A stretch of DNA of 10,551 nucleotides from Candidatus Sediminicultor secundus (GCA_002849045.2 NCRO01000043.1:1-10551), one strand, 5' to 3'; positions 1 to 7,072 are shown, numbered from the stretch's first letter. Numbers and translations are program-made. Notes: generated from the sequence alone by a model not told the origin.

Positions 1-359
1 TAGAAGATGGCACTGTCGTAGAGATGGATAAATACTACACTGTGGTAACCAATGACTTTATGTTTACTGGTGGAGATAAATACAACTTTGAAAATTCTAA
101 AGATGGATTAGATACCTTCATTCCTATAAGGGATGCTCTGATGGATGCAGTAGAAAAAGCTGGAGTTATTTCTCCCAAGAAACAAAATTGGTTATCCGAA
201 GAGAAAGTTGGCAAGCTTTATGTGGTAGAAGTCGGTGATTCCTTATGGAAGATTGCCCAAAAATTTGGAACTACCATGGAAAAAATTATTGCCTGTAATG
301 AATTAGCTGATCCAAGACTTATCAGACCTGGCCAGGAGATACTTATTCCTACTGATTGA
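1..359 (+). CDS. 5'-nucleotidase family protein, C-terminal end with LysM domain (5' partial)
   Basis: The reading frame is open to the left edge (codons start at base 3), so the ATG at base 24 is internal and the gene begins outside the window. The first ~25 visible residues (YTVVTNDFMFTGGDKY) match the conserved end of the 5'-nucleotidase C-terminal domain of UshA/YfkN-type enzymes, where a TND...GGD motif shapes the nucleoside-binding site. After a ~35-residue linker, the last ~45 residues form a LysM domain: YVVEVGDSLWKIAQKFG, then an I..N.L segment and RPGQEILIP. Family knowledge: these are exported metallophosphoesterases that hydrolyse nucleotides or cyclic nucleotides, and LysM binds peptidoglycan. 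I infer a wall-tethered, surface or periplasmic phosphatase. The catalytic domain is not visible, so exact substrate and full architecture are unknown. A strong terminator follows the stop codon. Confidence 0.8.
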   Translation, partial: EDGTVVEMDKYYTVVTNDFMFTGGDKYNFENSKDGLDTFIPIRDALMDAVEKAGVISPKKQNWLSEEKVGKLYVVEVGDSLWKIAQKFGTTMEKIIACNELADPRLIRPGQEILIPTD

Positions 360-373
360 TAAATTAAAAAGTG

Positions 374-412
374 AAAAGAGGATGGTGTTCTAAATATGCC
401 ATCCTCTTTTTT
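374..412 (+). terminator. Rho-independent terminator of the nucleotidase gene
   Basis: A perfect 12-bp stem (374-385 AAAAGAGGATGG with 399-410 CCATCCTCTTTT) has a 13-base loop and runs into a T tract. It starts 15 bases after the stop codon. The right arm ends in six Ts, and the A-rich left flank could also make it work weakly from the other strand. Confidence 0.9.
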
Positions 413-452
413 ATTGCTAATTTTTAAATTAATTAATAGTATAAATTCTTAA

Positions 453-674
453 ACTTTAATTCCTGTTTTTACTGGAGGGTCTTTATGTATAATGATACTT
501 CTAATGGCTTATAATATGCCTTATTTTAGAGCCATAAATCTTAATACAGTTAGCACTGAAATTATCCAAGGGTTATCGGGAAGTATCGGATTAATATTGA
601 CAGTTCCTATAACCTCAATGGTGTCTGCTCTGTTTATTTCCAATAAATTCCGAAAAAATTTTAATAATGATTAA
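453..674 (+). pseudogene. YibE/F-family membrane protein, C-terminal remnant
   Basis: The frame opens right after an in-frame TAA (450-452) and reads TLIPVFTGGSLCIMILLMAYN, continuing to ...INLNTVSTEIIQGLSGSIGLILTVPITSMVSALF. From memory this matches the last part of YibE/F (PF07907) proteins: a TL..AY.GGSLP-like segment, then N...EI...L.GSIGL.L.VP.TA. The similarity extends upstream of the first ATG (492), so that ATG is internal to the old gene and the 'RBS' GGAGGG at 474-479 is coding sequence for the GG of TGGSL. Full family members have several more transmembrane helices, and nothing else of the gene lies between here and the terminator at 374-412. I read this as a 5'-deleted relic. It retains two hydrophobic segments and a short basic tail. 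A translated 60-residue product from 492 is possible but unlikely to be functional. Confidence 0.65.
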
Positions 675-759
675 TTTCTAATTACGAACCATATAATGGT
701 ACAGAATAAAGACTTTACTTAAGAGTGAAATGGCAAAGTATAGAATAAAAATAAATAAA

Positions 760-796
760 CAATTGCTGAATAAGTTCAGATACATATGCACCATTG
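760..796 (+). repeat. Left terminal inverted repeat of the IS
   Basis: The inner 16 bases TACATATGCACCATTG (781-796) match the reverse complement of 1872-1887 at 15 of 16 positions. The outer bases CAATTG-CTGA (760-769) match the reverse complement of the right end (CAATTGTCTGA) with one gap. A less conserved stretch with gaps lies between them. CATATGCACC within it is also inverted at 836-845. Confidence 0.7.
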
Positions 797-845
797 CTAG
801 GATGAAAGAAGTAAACTAAAATAGAAGCAAAAAGAGGTGCATATG
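783..845 (+). promoter_or_regulatory. Hairpin sequestering transposase RBS and start codon
   Basis: CATATGCACC (783-792), part of the left IS end, is perfectly complementary to GGTGCATATG (836-845), which contains the transposase Shine-Dalgarno (GGTG) and the ATG at 843. A transcript entering from outside the IS would carry both arms and could fold a 10-bp stem over the initiation region, while one starting inside the loop would not. This design is known from several IS families (for example IS10) as protection against read-through transcription. Here the pairing is seen directly and the role is inferred. Confidence 0.45.
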
Positions 846-1996
846 GATAATGAAGGGGAGCATTGGAACAGCTACTTACCTGTCCTATACTCGACCTTAT
901 TGGGGAAAGTTAATAACTAAGTTAAACTATATAGATAAATTATCCCCTAAGGCCAAGGTAAGATATAAAGCCATTAACCTGTACAGTTCCGGAGATTATT
1001 CTCTCAAACAGATCTGTGAGATCTTTGAAATAAATAGGAGTACCTTTTACCGGTGGAGAAAAAACTATAAACAAAGTAGGGTTCAGAGCTTAGAAGATAG
1101 ATCCAGAAGACCCCATAAGGTAAGGGCTAAAGTAGTAAGGAATCATCAAGTAGAACAGCAGGTCTGCCAAATAAGAAGGAAATATCCTTACTTCGGTAAA
1201 GAGAAGATAAAAAGAATATTAGAAAGGGATTATAAAATAAATATCTCGGTCTCCTCGGTAGGCAGGATTCTAACTTAAGTATAGGTCTATTCTCCCCAAG
1301 GTTAAGATGTAAACCAAAAGAAGTAAAACTTTAAAGAAGAAGAGGACCAGGATAGCTAAAGGTAAAAAAAGATATGAAAGGGATTATCTCTAAAGTGGCT
1401 CCAGATCGATACCATAGAACTAAATTTAAGATTTACTAAAGTCTTTCTCTTTTCCGCGGTAGATCCCTTATCCAAACTTTATTACCTAAGGGCCTATCAT
1501 AGAGCTACCAGTTTGAATGCTCGAGATTTTCTCTTCAGGCTGACTTACTTACACAATTATAGAATTAAATATCTACAGATAGATAATGGTTAAAGAGTGG
1601 GAAAAGTATTTTGTCCAAGAGGTCAAGAAAAGGAAGATTACTTTGGTTTACAATTATCCTAAGTCTCCCAAGATGAATGCCTTTATAGAAAGAGTAAATG
1701 GTACGGTCCAGACCGAATATCTAGATAGATTTTACGAAGAGACCAACATAGGCAAGATTAATGAAATACTATATGATTGTCTAATCGAGTATAACTTCTA
1801 TCGACCTCATAGGAGCTTGAATCTTTTGACTCCTATTGAATATTGTAGTAAGTTAAATAACAGAGATTTTTCAATGGTGCAAATGTATTGGACTCAGACA
1901 ATTGCTTGCAATTTAATAAATTTAATGTTAAACTTTATATGCTACTTTAACTTAATTAAAATGAGGTCTTTTTGTCAAATTATTTTACCAACTTAA
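843..1996 (+). pseudogene. IS481-like DDE transposase, multiply frameshifted
   Basis: A single ancestral transposase can be read across changing frames. The likely start is ATG 843 with Shine-Dalgarno AGAGGTG (MDNEGEHWNSYLPVLYS...). That frame stops at 918-920, so a shift to the next frame by ~910 is needed; the alternative start at 850 is already in that frame. Residues from 850 to 1278 hold an HTH domain (LKQICEIFEINRSTFYRWRKNY) and the YFGKEKIKRILE...SVSSVGRIL linker. Then come a frameshift near 1271-1278, a TAA at 1310, another shift near 1375-1393, and the catalytic core in three pieces. The first Asp is in WLQIDTIEL (codon 1408), the second in YLQIDNG (codon 1582), followed by a frameshift at 1588-1592, and the Glu is in MNAFIERVNGTVQTEY. 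All three DDE residues survive. The C-terminus PHRSLNLLTPIEY...MYWTQT ends at the right IS end near 1904, and the ORF then runs on into flanking DNA to 1996. Not functional as it stands. Confidence 0.8.
1872..1904 (-). repeat. Right terminal inverted repeat of the IS
   Basis: CAATGGTGCAAATGTA (1872-1887) is the reverse complement of the left end's inner 16 bases with one mismatch. CAGACAATTG (1895-1904) mirrors the left outer end with a one-base gap. It overlaps the last transposase codons (MVQMYWTQT). Confidence 0.7.
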
Positions 1997-2303
1997 GATA
2001 TAGTATTTTTATGACTGAAGATACATTAACTAATAATTAGAAAAGTAACCGTCTTATCAAAATAAGGAAACTAATTAAAGAGGATAAATGATAATAAAAG
2101 TTATTATTAGATTTATCAATTCCACAAAAAATCACCAAGCATTTTCCTGTTTTTCAAGCCAGATAACTGTATCTAACCACATTTACTTTACCAAACCAAT
2201 TTAAAAAAGTGATAAAGGAGGTGTTAATGGTTAATTAAAAAAATATTACGTTTAAATATTTCAAAAGTAAGTAAAAAAATTTTTTGAGGAGGAAGAAAAA
2301 ATA
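1905..2303. other. Gene-poor AT-rich gap between IS and livJ
   Basis: No gene is convincing here. The bases after the IS end are coded through only by the run-on of the broken transposase frame. An ATG at 2088 with AGGAT just upstream opens a 38-codon ORF ending at 2204, beginning MIIKVIIRFINS and rich in isoleucine. A three-codon ORF follows at 2227. The liv operon promoter should lie in this gap, but I could not pick a -35/-10 pair with acceptable spacing. Small imperfect palindromes such as AGATA-ACTG-TATCT (2161-2174) are no better than expected in such AT-rich DNA. Confidence 0.6.
2214..2238 (+). promoter_or_regulatory. Strong Shine-Dalgarno with three-codon ORF (leader candidate)
   Basis: AAAGGAGGTG (2214-2223) is the closest match to the anti-Shine-Dalgarno sequence in the window, yet the ATG it serves (2227) opens only Met-Val-Asn-stop. 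It lies 65 bases upstream of the livJ start. It could be a standby ribosome site, a minimal leader, or the leftover start of a lost gene. Confidence 0.25.
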
Positions 2304-3443
2304 ATGAAAAAGTTTGGTTTAATTGTGGGAGTTCTTGTATCATTCTTGCTGGTTTTTAGTTTGGTAGTAGGTGCTGCTGAGGAAATTGTAATCGGGGTTT
2401 ATGAACCAATGACTGGTCCCTATGCTGCTGGTGGACAGATGACTATGGAAGGAGTAAATTTAGCCTTCGAACAACAACCTACAGTCTTAGGAAAACCGAT
2501 AAAAATGGTTTTAGTAGATAATAAAAGTGAGAAAGTAGAAGCAGCTAATGCGGTAGCCCGTTTGATTGAATTTGAGAAAGCAGTAGCCATAGTAGGTACT
2601 TATGGTAGTGCTTGTGCTATCCCAGGTAGTGAAGTTGCTAATAAAGCTGGTGTTCCCATGATGGGATGTTCTCCTACTAATCCTTTAGTAACTTTAGGAA
2701 AGCCTTATGCTTTTAGAGCTTGTTTTATTGATCCTTTTCAGGGAGCAGTAATGGCTAACTTTGCTGTAAGTAACTTTAATGCTAAGACTGCAGTGGTTAT
2801 TCAGGATATTGCTTCTGATTATGCGGTGGGATTGTCTAATTTCTTCCGGGAAGCTTTTATCAAATTAACTGGTAATCCGAAATCTATCATAGGACTTATT
2901 TCTTATCAGACCGGAGACCAGGACTTTACTGCTCAAGTAACCTATGCTGCTAGTAAGAATCCCGATGTTGTATTTGTTCCTGCTGGTTCTTATGGAGATG
3001 CAGCTCTAATCTTAAAACAAGGAAAAGAGATGGGGATTACCGCAAACTTTTTGGGTGGAGACACCTGGGAAGCACCAGAATTTATTGAAGTAGGTGGAGA
3101 AGCAGTAGAAGGTAGTTATTTTAGCACCCATTTTGATGCAACTGCGATTACTACTAAAGCAGCAGAGAAATTCTGTAAAGATTTTGAAAAGAAATACAAT
3201 AGACCCCCCAGTGCGTTTGCTGCTTTAGGTTTTGATGCTTATAATTTAGTACTTGATGCTATCAAAAGAGCTGGTTCAGCTGACCCCAAAGCAATTAGGG
3301 ATGCCATAGCAGCGACTAAAGATTATGAGGGTTGTACCGGAATAATCACCTTAGACTTAAATGGAGATGCTACTAAGGATGCAATAATTAAAACCGTTGA
3401 GAATGGTGAGTTTAAATATATTGCTACAGTACATCCATTTTAA
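2304..3443 (+). CDS. livJ: Branched-chain amino acid ABC transporter, substrate-binding protein
   Basis: This is the extracytoplasmic ligand-binding subunit of a HAAT-family ABC importer. Residues 1-24 form a signal peptide (KK, hydrophobic core LIVGVLVSFLLVFSLVVG, then AAEE). There is no lipobox cysteine, so the mature protein is probably free in a periplasm. The mature start EIVIGVYEPMTGPYAAGGQM and the segment IVGTYGSACAIPGSEVANKAG are typical of Peripla_BP_6 (type I periplasmic-binding fold), as are the later DVVFVPAGSYGDAALILKQ and FAALGFDAYNLVLDAI stretches. At 379 residues it has the usual length. The start is fixed by AGGAGG at 2287-2292. It is first in the liv cassette and is followed by a terminator-like hairpin, suggesting it is made in excess over the permease. 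Substrate may be Leu/Ile/Val, but relatives bind amides, urea or other amino acids, so specificity is unproven. Confidence 0.92.
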   Translation: MKKFGLIVGVLVSFLLVFSLVVGAAEEIVIGVYEPMTGPYAAGGQMTMEGVNLAFEQQPTVLGKPIKMVLVDNKSEKVEAANAVARLIEFEKAVAIVGTYGSACAIPGSEVANKAGVPMMGCSPTNPLVTLGKPYAFRACFIDPFQGAVMANFAVSNFNAKTAVVIQDIASDYAVGLSNFFREAFIKLTGNPKSIIGLISYQTGDQDFTAQVTYAASKNPDVVFVPAGSYGDAALILKQGKEMGITANFLGGDTWEAPEFIEVGGEAVEGSYFSTHFDATAITTKAAEKFCKDFEKKYNRPPSAFAALGFDAYNLVLDAIKRAGSADPKAIRDAIAATKDYEGCTGIITLDLNGDATKDAIIKTVENGEFKYIATVHPF

Positions 3444-3483
3444 GGGAACAAGCGAAACTAATATTTAAAAATAGTCTAAAATT

Positions 3484-3525
3484 AGATTGAGGAGAGGACT
3501 TTCTTCTCCTCAATCTGATTTTTTG
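3484..3525 (+). terminator. Intra-operon terminator-like hairpin between livJ and livH
   Basis: A perfect 12-bp stem AGATTGAGGAGA (3484-3495) / TCTCCTCAATCT (3505-3516) has a 9-base loop and is followed by GATTTTTTG. It starts 40 bases after the livJ stop and 60-100 bases before livH. It fits a leaky rho-independent terminator or an mRNA 3' stabilising structure for the livJ message. No clear new promoter is visible between it and livH. Confidence 0.75.
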
Positions 3526-3583
3526 AAGTAAATTAAAGATATTACGAAGATATTTCAAGGAAAAATAATGATAGGATAAAATA

Positions 3584-4462
3584 ATGAGTTTAAATATTTT
3601 TTTACAAAATTTAAGTAATGGAATTTCTTTAGGTTGTTTATTTGCCCTTATTGCCATCGGATATACTATGGTTTATGGGATTTTGCGTTTAATAAACTTT
3701 GCTCATGGAGATATATTTATGATGGCAGCCTTTTTTGTTTTTTATGCTATGGTATTATTTTCTCTTCCCTGGGGAATAGCTTGTTTAGTGGCGGTAGTAT
3801 TGGCTATGTTATTAGGGAGAACTGTAGAGAGGGTTGCTTATAAACCCTTACGAGGAGCTCCTCGTGTATCTTCTTTATGTTCTGCAATAGGTATGTCTTT
3901 TTTATTAGAAAATTTTGCTATAGTAGTGTTTGGAGGAAGGCCAAAAGCATTTTATCGCCCGGAATTTTTTGCTAAAACCTTTATTCTGGGGGGAGTTCGA
4001 ATTCCGGGTGTTAGTTTTATCACTCCTATTGTTACTATCATTTTCTTATTAATCTTAACCTATATAGTCTATAGAACCAAGACAGGGTTAGCCATGCGGG
4101 CTATTTCCAAAGATTTTGATACAGCCAAACTTATGGGCATTAATTTAGACAAAACTATTTCTCTTACTTTTATGTTGGGTTCGGGATTAGCGGCTATTGG
4201 AGCTATCCTGTGGGCTTTGCGTTATCCTCAGATCTGGCCCTTTATGGGAGTATATCCTGGATGGAGAGCTTTTACTGCAGCTATTATTGGAGGAATTGGT
4301 AGTATTCGTGGAGCAATGTTAGGAGGTTTTTTGGTAGGGTTATTGACCATTATGATAGTAGCATTTTTACCAGAATTAGCTGGATATAAAGATGCTTTTA
4401 TTTTTATAATTTTAATTTTTGTATTGTTATTCAAACCAAAAGGATTATTCGGAGAAGAATAG
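3584..4462 (+). CDS. livH: Branched-chain amino acid ABC transporter permease LivH
   Basis: One of two membrane subunits forming the translocation pore of the importer. The N-terminus carries the LivH hallmark: NGISLGCLFALIAIGYTMVYGILRL followed by INFAHGD. About eight hydrophobic segments are visible. The cytoplasmic coupling loop reads TGLAMRAISKDFDTAKLMGINLDK, followed by the GSGLAAIGAIL helix. The family-typical AIIGGIGSIRGAMLGGFLVG lies near residues 230-250, and the protein ends FKPKGLFGE as LivH proteins usually do. The 292-residue length is normal. The Shine-Dalgarno is weak (AGGAT, 3573-3577), possibly consistent with lower expression than livJ. It is six bases upstream of livM. Confidence 0.92.
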   Translation: MSLNIFLQNLSNGISLGCLFALIAIGYTMVYGILRLINFAHGDIFMMAAFFVFYAMVLFSLPWGIACLVAVVLAMLLGRTVERVAYKPLRGAPRVSSLCSAIGMSFLLENFAIVVFGGRPKAFYRPEFFAKTFILGGVRIPGVSFITPIVTIIFLLILTYIVYRTKTGLAMRAISKDFDTAKLMGINLDKTISLTFMLGSGLAAIGAILWALRYPQIWPFMGVYPGWRAFTAAIIGGIGSIRGAMLGGFLVGLLTIMIVAFLPELAGYKDAFIFIILIFVLLFKPKGLFGEE

Positions 4463-4468
4463 GTAGTT

Positions 4469-5539
4469 ATGAAAAAAGTGAAGAAAAAAGAGAAAGATTA
4501 TTTTTTATTAAAGATTATAACTATTTTAATTATGGTTGTATCTATCTTTATAGCTCAACGAAGCTTTGATGCTTATGTTATTAGAATTTTAAATTTATGT
4601 GGTATATATGTTATTTTAGGAGTCAGTCTTAATTTAATAAATGGCTTTACCGGACAATTTTCTTTAGGTCATGCTGGATTTATGTCTATTGGAGCTTATG
4701 CTTCTGCACTTTTGTATATGTCTCCAGAGTTAAAAGAAGTGAATTATTTTATTGCCCCTATTATCTGGCCGCTTAGCGTTATTCAAATTCCCTTTATTTT
4801 TTCCCTTATTATTGCAGGTTTAGTTTCAGCAGGGGTAGGTTTTTTAGTAGGTGCACCTTGTTTGCGTTTAAAAGGCGATTATTTAGCCATTGTTACTTTT
4901 GGGTTTTCGGAGATAATAAGAGTCTTATTTTGTAATTTACAAAGTATTACTAATGGGCCCCTGGGATTAAAAGGATTGCCGAGTTATACTAATCTATGGT
5001 GGACCTGGGGGATAGCTATACTTACCATATGGTTTATTAAAAATTTGATTAATAGTAGTTATGGCAGGGCTTTAAAATCTATCCGTGAAGATGAAGTGGC
5101 TGCTGAAGCTATGGGAGTAAATCTTTTTTATCACAAGGTACTATCATTTGTAGTTGGAGCATTTTTTGCTGGTATAGGTGGTGCTCTTTTAGGGAGTTTA
5201 GTTATGACTATCGATCCTAATACTTTTAGTTTTTTTATGACTTTTCAAATAATAATAATCGTTATTGTAGGAGGCTTGGGCAGTATAACCGGTACGGTAA
5301 TAGTAGGAACTTTGTTTGCTATATTAATGGAAGTGCTAAGGTCGGTTGAATCACCAATGAGTTTTTTTGGATTAAATATTCCCGGGATTCCGGGAATGAG
5401 AATGCTAATATTTTCTATTTTATTAATGATAGTTATTTTATTCTTTCACCAGGGACTTATGGGAACCAAGGAATGTTCCTGGGAGTGGTTATATCATAAG
5501 GTTGGTAGAAGTAAAAAAGAGGTAGAGGAAGGAAGTTAA
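4469..5539 (+). CDS. livM: Branched-chain amino acid ABC transporter permease LivM
   Basis: Second permease subunit, partner of LivH. After a strongly basic N-terminus (MKKVKKKEKD), the signature LNLINGFTGQFSLGHAGFM is followed by SIGAYASALL near residues 53-80. PCLRLKGDYLAIVTFGFSEI is the conserved LivM middle motif. The EAA-like coupling loop is SIREDEVAAEAMGVNLFYHK with AFFAGIGGALLGSL after it, and IVGGLGSITGTVIVG is near the end. The short hydrophilic tail (KVGRSKKEVEEGS) is lysine- and glutamate-rich. Length, 356 residues, fits the family. The gene starts six bases after livH, with AGGT overlapping the livH stop region as a weak Shine-Dalgarno, so the two are probably translationally linked. 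Confidence 0.92.
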   Translation: MKKVKKKEKDYFLLKIITILIMVVSIFIAQRSFDAYVIRILNLCGIYVILGVSLNLINGFTGQFSLGHAGFMSIGAYASALLYMSPELKEVNYFIAPIIWPLSVIQIPFIFSLIIAGLVSAGVGFLVGAPCLRLKGDYLAIVTFGFSEIIRVLFCNLQSITNGPLGLKGLPSYTNLWWTWGIAILTIWFIKNLINSSYGRALKSIREDEVAAEAMGVNLFYHKVLSFVVGAFFAGIGGALLGSLVMTIDPNTFSFFMTFQIIIIVIVGGLGSITGTVIVGTLFAILMEVLRSVESPMSFFGLNIPGIPGMRMLIFSILLMIVILFFHQGLMGTKECSWEWLYHKVGRSKKEVEEGS

Positions 5540-5546
5540 AAAAGAG

Positions 5547-6320
5547 ATGAGTATTTTGAAAGCAGATAATATTACTATCCGATTTGGAGGATTAACAGCT
5601 GTCTCTGATTTTTATCTAAATTTAGAAGAGGGGGAATTGTTAGGTTTAATCGGTCCTAATGGAGCGGGCAAAACTACAGTCTTTAATATGCTAACTGGGG
5701 TATATAAGCCTATCAAGGGAAGTATTTATTTTGAAGGACAGGAAATAACCAGGAAAAGGATTGATGAAATCACTACTTTGGGAATAGCGAGAACTTTTCA
5801 AAATATACGTTTATTTACTAATCTCTCAGTTATTGATAATGTAATGGTTGGTTGCCATTTACGCCTAAAATCTTCAGTTTTAAATGCTATTTTTCATTTA
5901 CCGCAATATTTACAGGAAGAAAATTATATGAAAGAAGAAGCGAAACAATTGTTGAAAGAGGTAAATTTAGAAAATTCAAAAAGTAATTTAGCTGGTGGAC
6001 TTCCTTATGGAGAACAGAGAAGATTGGAGATTGCCCGTGCTTTAGCTACGAGGCCCAAGTTGTTGCTCTTAGACGAACCAGCAGCTGGAATGAATCCCCA
6101 CGAAACTAAGGATTTAATGAGTTTTATTCAAAAGATTCAGAAAAAATTTAAATTAACTATTGTCTTAATAGAACATGACATGAAAGTGGTAATGGGAATA
6201 TGTAAAAGAATTTTAGTTTTGGATTATGGAATAACTATTGCAGAAGGGAATCCTGTAGAAATTCAACATAATCCGGAGGTAATTAAGGCTTACCTGGGGG
6301 TGGAAGCTCATTATGCTTAA
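5547..6320 (+). CDS. livG: Branched-chain amino acid ABC transporter ATP-binding protein LivG
   Basis: Cytoplasmic ATPase of the importer. Walker A GPNGAGKT is at residues 36-43, and the Q-loop is in ARTFQNIRLF (Q85). The ABC signature is LPYGEQRR (152-159), a LivG-style variant of LSGGQ. Walker B is LLLLDEP (172-178, catalytic E177), and the switch histidine is H210 in LIEHDM. The long insertion after the Q-loop region and the end EIQHNPEVIKAYLG are typical of LivG. At 257 residues it is full length. The Shine-Dalgarno GAAGGAAG (5528-5535) lies inside the livM end, so livM and livG are packed seven bases apart. It overlaps livF by eight bases. Confidence 0.93.
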   Translation: MSILKADNITIRFGGLTAVSDFYLNLEEGELLGLIGPNGAGKTTVFNMLTGVYKPIKGSIYFEGQEITRKRIDEITTLGIARTFQNIRLFTNLSVIDNVMVGCHLRLKSSVLNAIFHLPQYLQEENYMKEEAKQLLKEVNLENSKSNLAGGLPYGEQRRLEIARALATRPKLLLLDEPAAGMNPHETKDLMSFIQKIQKKFKLTIVLIEHDMKVVMGICKRILVLDYGITIAEGNPVEIQHNPEVIKAYLGVEAHYA

Positions 6321-7017
6321 AGTGGAAAATCTAAATGTATTTTATGGAGGAATACATGCCTTAAAAGGTATTTCTTTTGAGGTTTCTGAAGGGAAAATTA
6401 TTACTTTAATCGGAGCTAATGGAGCAGGTAAGAGTACTACTTTAAGGGCTATATGTGCCTTAGTTAAGGCTAAGGAAGGTAAAATAAAATTTAAAGATAG
6501 AGATATAACTAATATTTCTACTGATAAAATTGTTAAAATGGGAGTAGCATTAATTCCAGAGGGACGAAAAATATTTCCCAATTTAACGGTACAGGAAAAT
6601 TTAAATTTAGGAGCTTTTACCCGGGAAGATAAGGAAGAGATCGCTAAGGACCAGAAATGGGTATGTGAATTATTTCCTCAGATAAAGGAAAGATTATGGC
6701 AAAAAGGTGGTACTTTATCAGGGGGAGAACAACAGATGTTAGCCGTAGCTCGAGGATTGATGACGCGACCCAAACTTTTAATGTTGGATGAGCCATCATT
6801 GGGATTAGCTCCTATATTGGTCCAAGAGATAGTCGAGATTATACAAAAAATTCATCAGGAAGGAATTACGGTACTTTTAGTTGAGCAGAATGCTTTTGCT
6901 GCATTGAAAATAGCTGATTATGCTTATGTGCTGGAGACCGGGAAGGTTGTTTTGCAAGGAACCGGAGAAGAGCTTTTACAAGATGAGGGAGTAAAGAAAG
7001 CTTATTTGGGAGAATAA
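6313..7017 (+). CDS. livF: Branched-chain amino acid ABC transporter ATP-binding protein LivF
   Basis: Second ATPase, expected to form a heterodimer with LivG. Walker A GANGAGKS is at residues 34-41, and the Q-loop region reads LIPEGRKIFPNLTVQENL, with Glu where most ABC proteins have Gln, as usual in LivF. The signature is canonical LSGGEQQ (135-141), and Walker B is LLMLDEPSLGL (E160). At the H-loop the sequence is LVEQN (Q192), so the switch histidine is absent, which is also typical for LivF and implies asymmetric ATP sites. Length, 234 residues, is normal. The ATG lies within the last eight bases of livG, a sign of coupled translation giving matched amounts. It is the last gene of the operon. 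Confidence 0.93.
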   Translation: MLKVENLNVFYGGIHALKGISFEVSEGKIITLIGANGAGKSTTLRAICALVKAKEGKIKFKDRDITNISTDKIVKMGVALIPEGRKIFPNLTVQENLNLGAFTREDKEEIAKDQKWVCELFPQIKERLWQKGGTLSGGEQQMLAVARGLMTRPKLLMLDEPSLGLAPILVQEIVEIIQKIHQEGITVLLVEQNAFAALKIADYAYVLETGKVVLQGTGEELLQDEGVKKAYLGE

Positions 7018-7045
7018 TATTACTACTGAGAAGAAATTATATAAA

Positions 7046-7061
7046 TTGCTTCGAAAAGCAA
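7046..7061. terminator. Small hairpin between convergent genes, weak terminator candidate
   Basis: TTGCTT-CGAA-AAGCAA forms a 6-bp stem with a 4-base loop. It sits in the 55-base gap between the ends of livF and the opposite-strand deacetylase gene. On the minus strand it is followed by TTTATATAATTT, and on the plus strand the downstream DNA is less T-rich. It is the only hairpin in the gap and could serve both genes, but it is short. Confidence 0.35.
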
Positions 7062-7072
7062 AGCAGTTTGTA

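Larger units (their letters stand above)
760..1904 (+). mobile_element. Decayed insertion sequence with DDE transposase (IS481-like)
   Basis: The element is bounded by imperfect terminal inverted repeats (760-796 and 1872-1904) that frame a broken DDE transposase. The length, about 1.15 kb with a single integrase-core transposase, fits IS481-like elements. As in some such elements, the transposase C-terminus (...MYWTQT) is encoded inside the right repeat. No target-site duplication could be recognised, so the outermost bases are uncertain by a few positions. The family assignment rests on HTH plus DDE motif style and was not searched. Confidence 0.7.

Noticed and set aside
492..674. Free-standing 60-residue small membrane protein
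   Set aside because: Family similarity continues upstream of its ATG up to an in-frame stop, so it is better read as the tail of a truncated YibE/F gene.
686..698. Promoter at ACCATATAATGGT before the IS
   Set aside because: It contains a TATAAT hexamer inside a small palindrome, but no -35-like sequence stands at 16-18 bases upstream.
850..1278. Intact stand-alone HTH regulator
   Set aside because: It ends mid-linker (SVGRILT) and the DDE core follows in shifted frames between the same inverted repeats, so it is the N-terminal part of a broken transposase.
1276..1593. Programmed frameshifting in the transposase
   Set aside because: Several shifts plus an extra in-frame stop in one gene, without a slippery motif, point to decay and not to programmed frameshifting.
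2088..2204. Real 38-residue gene
   Set aside because: Very short RBS spacing, no recognisable similarity and an AT-driven composition; kept only as a leader-peptide idea.
3568..3579. Three-codon ORF (MIG) before livH as a second mini-leader
   Set aside because: Weak RBS, and such stops are frequent in AT-rich spacers; AAAATAATG is simply repeated before the true start.
4228..4434. Minus-strand ORF inside livH
   Set aside because: Shadow of a strongly supported membrane protein; no RBS or family signal.
6342..6581. Minus-strand ORF inside livF
   Set aside because: Reverse-strand shadow of Walker A and surrounding sequence.
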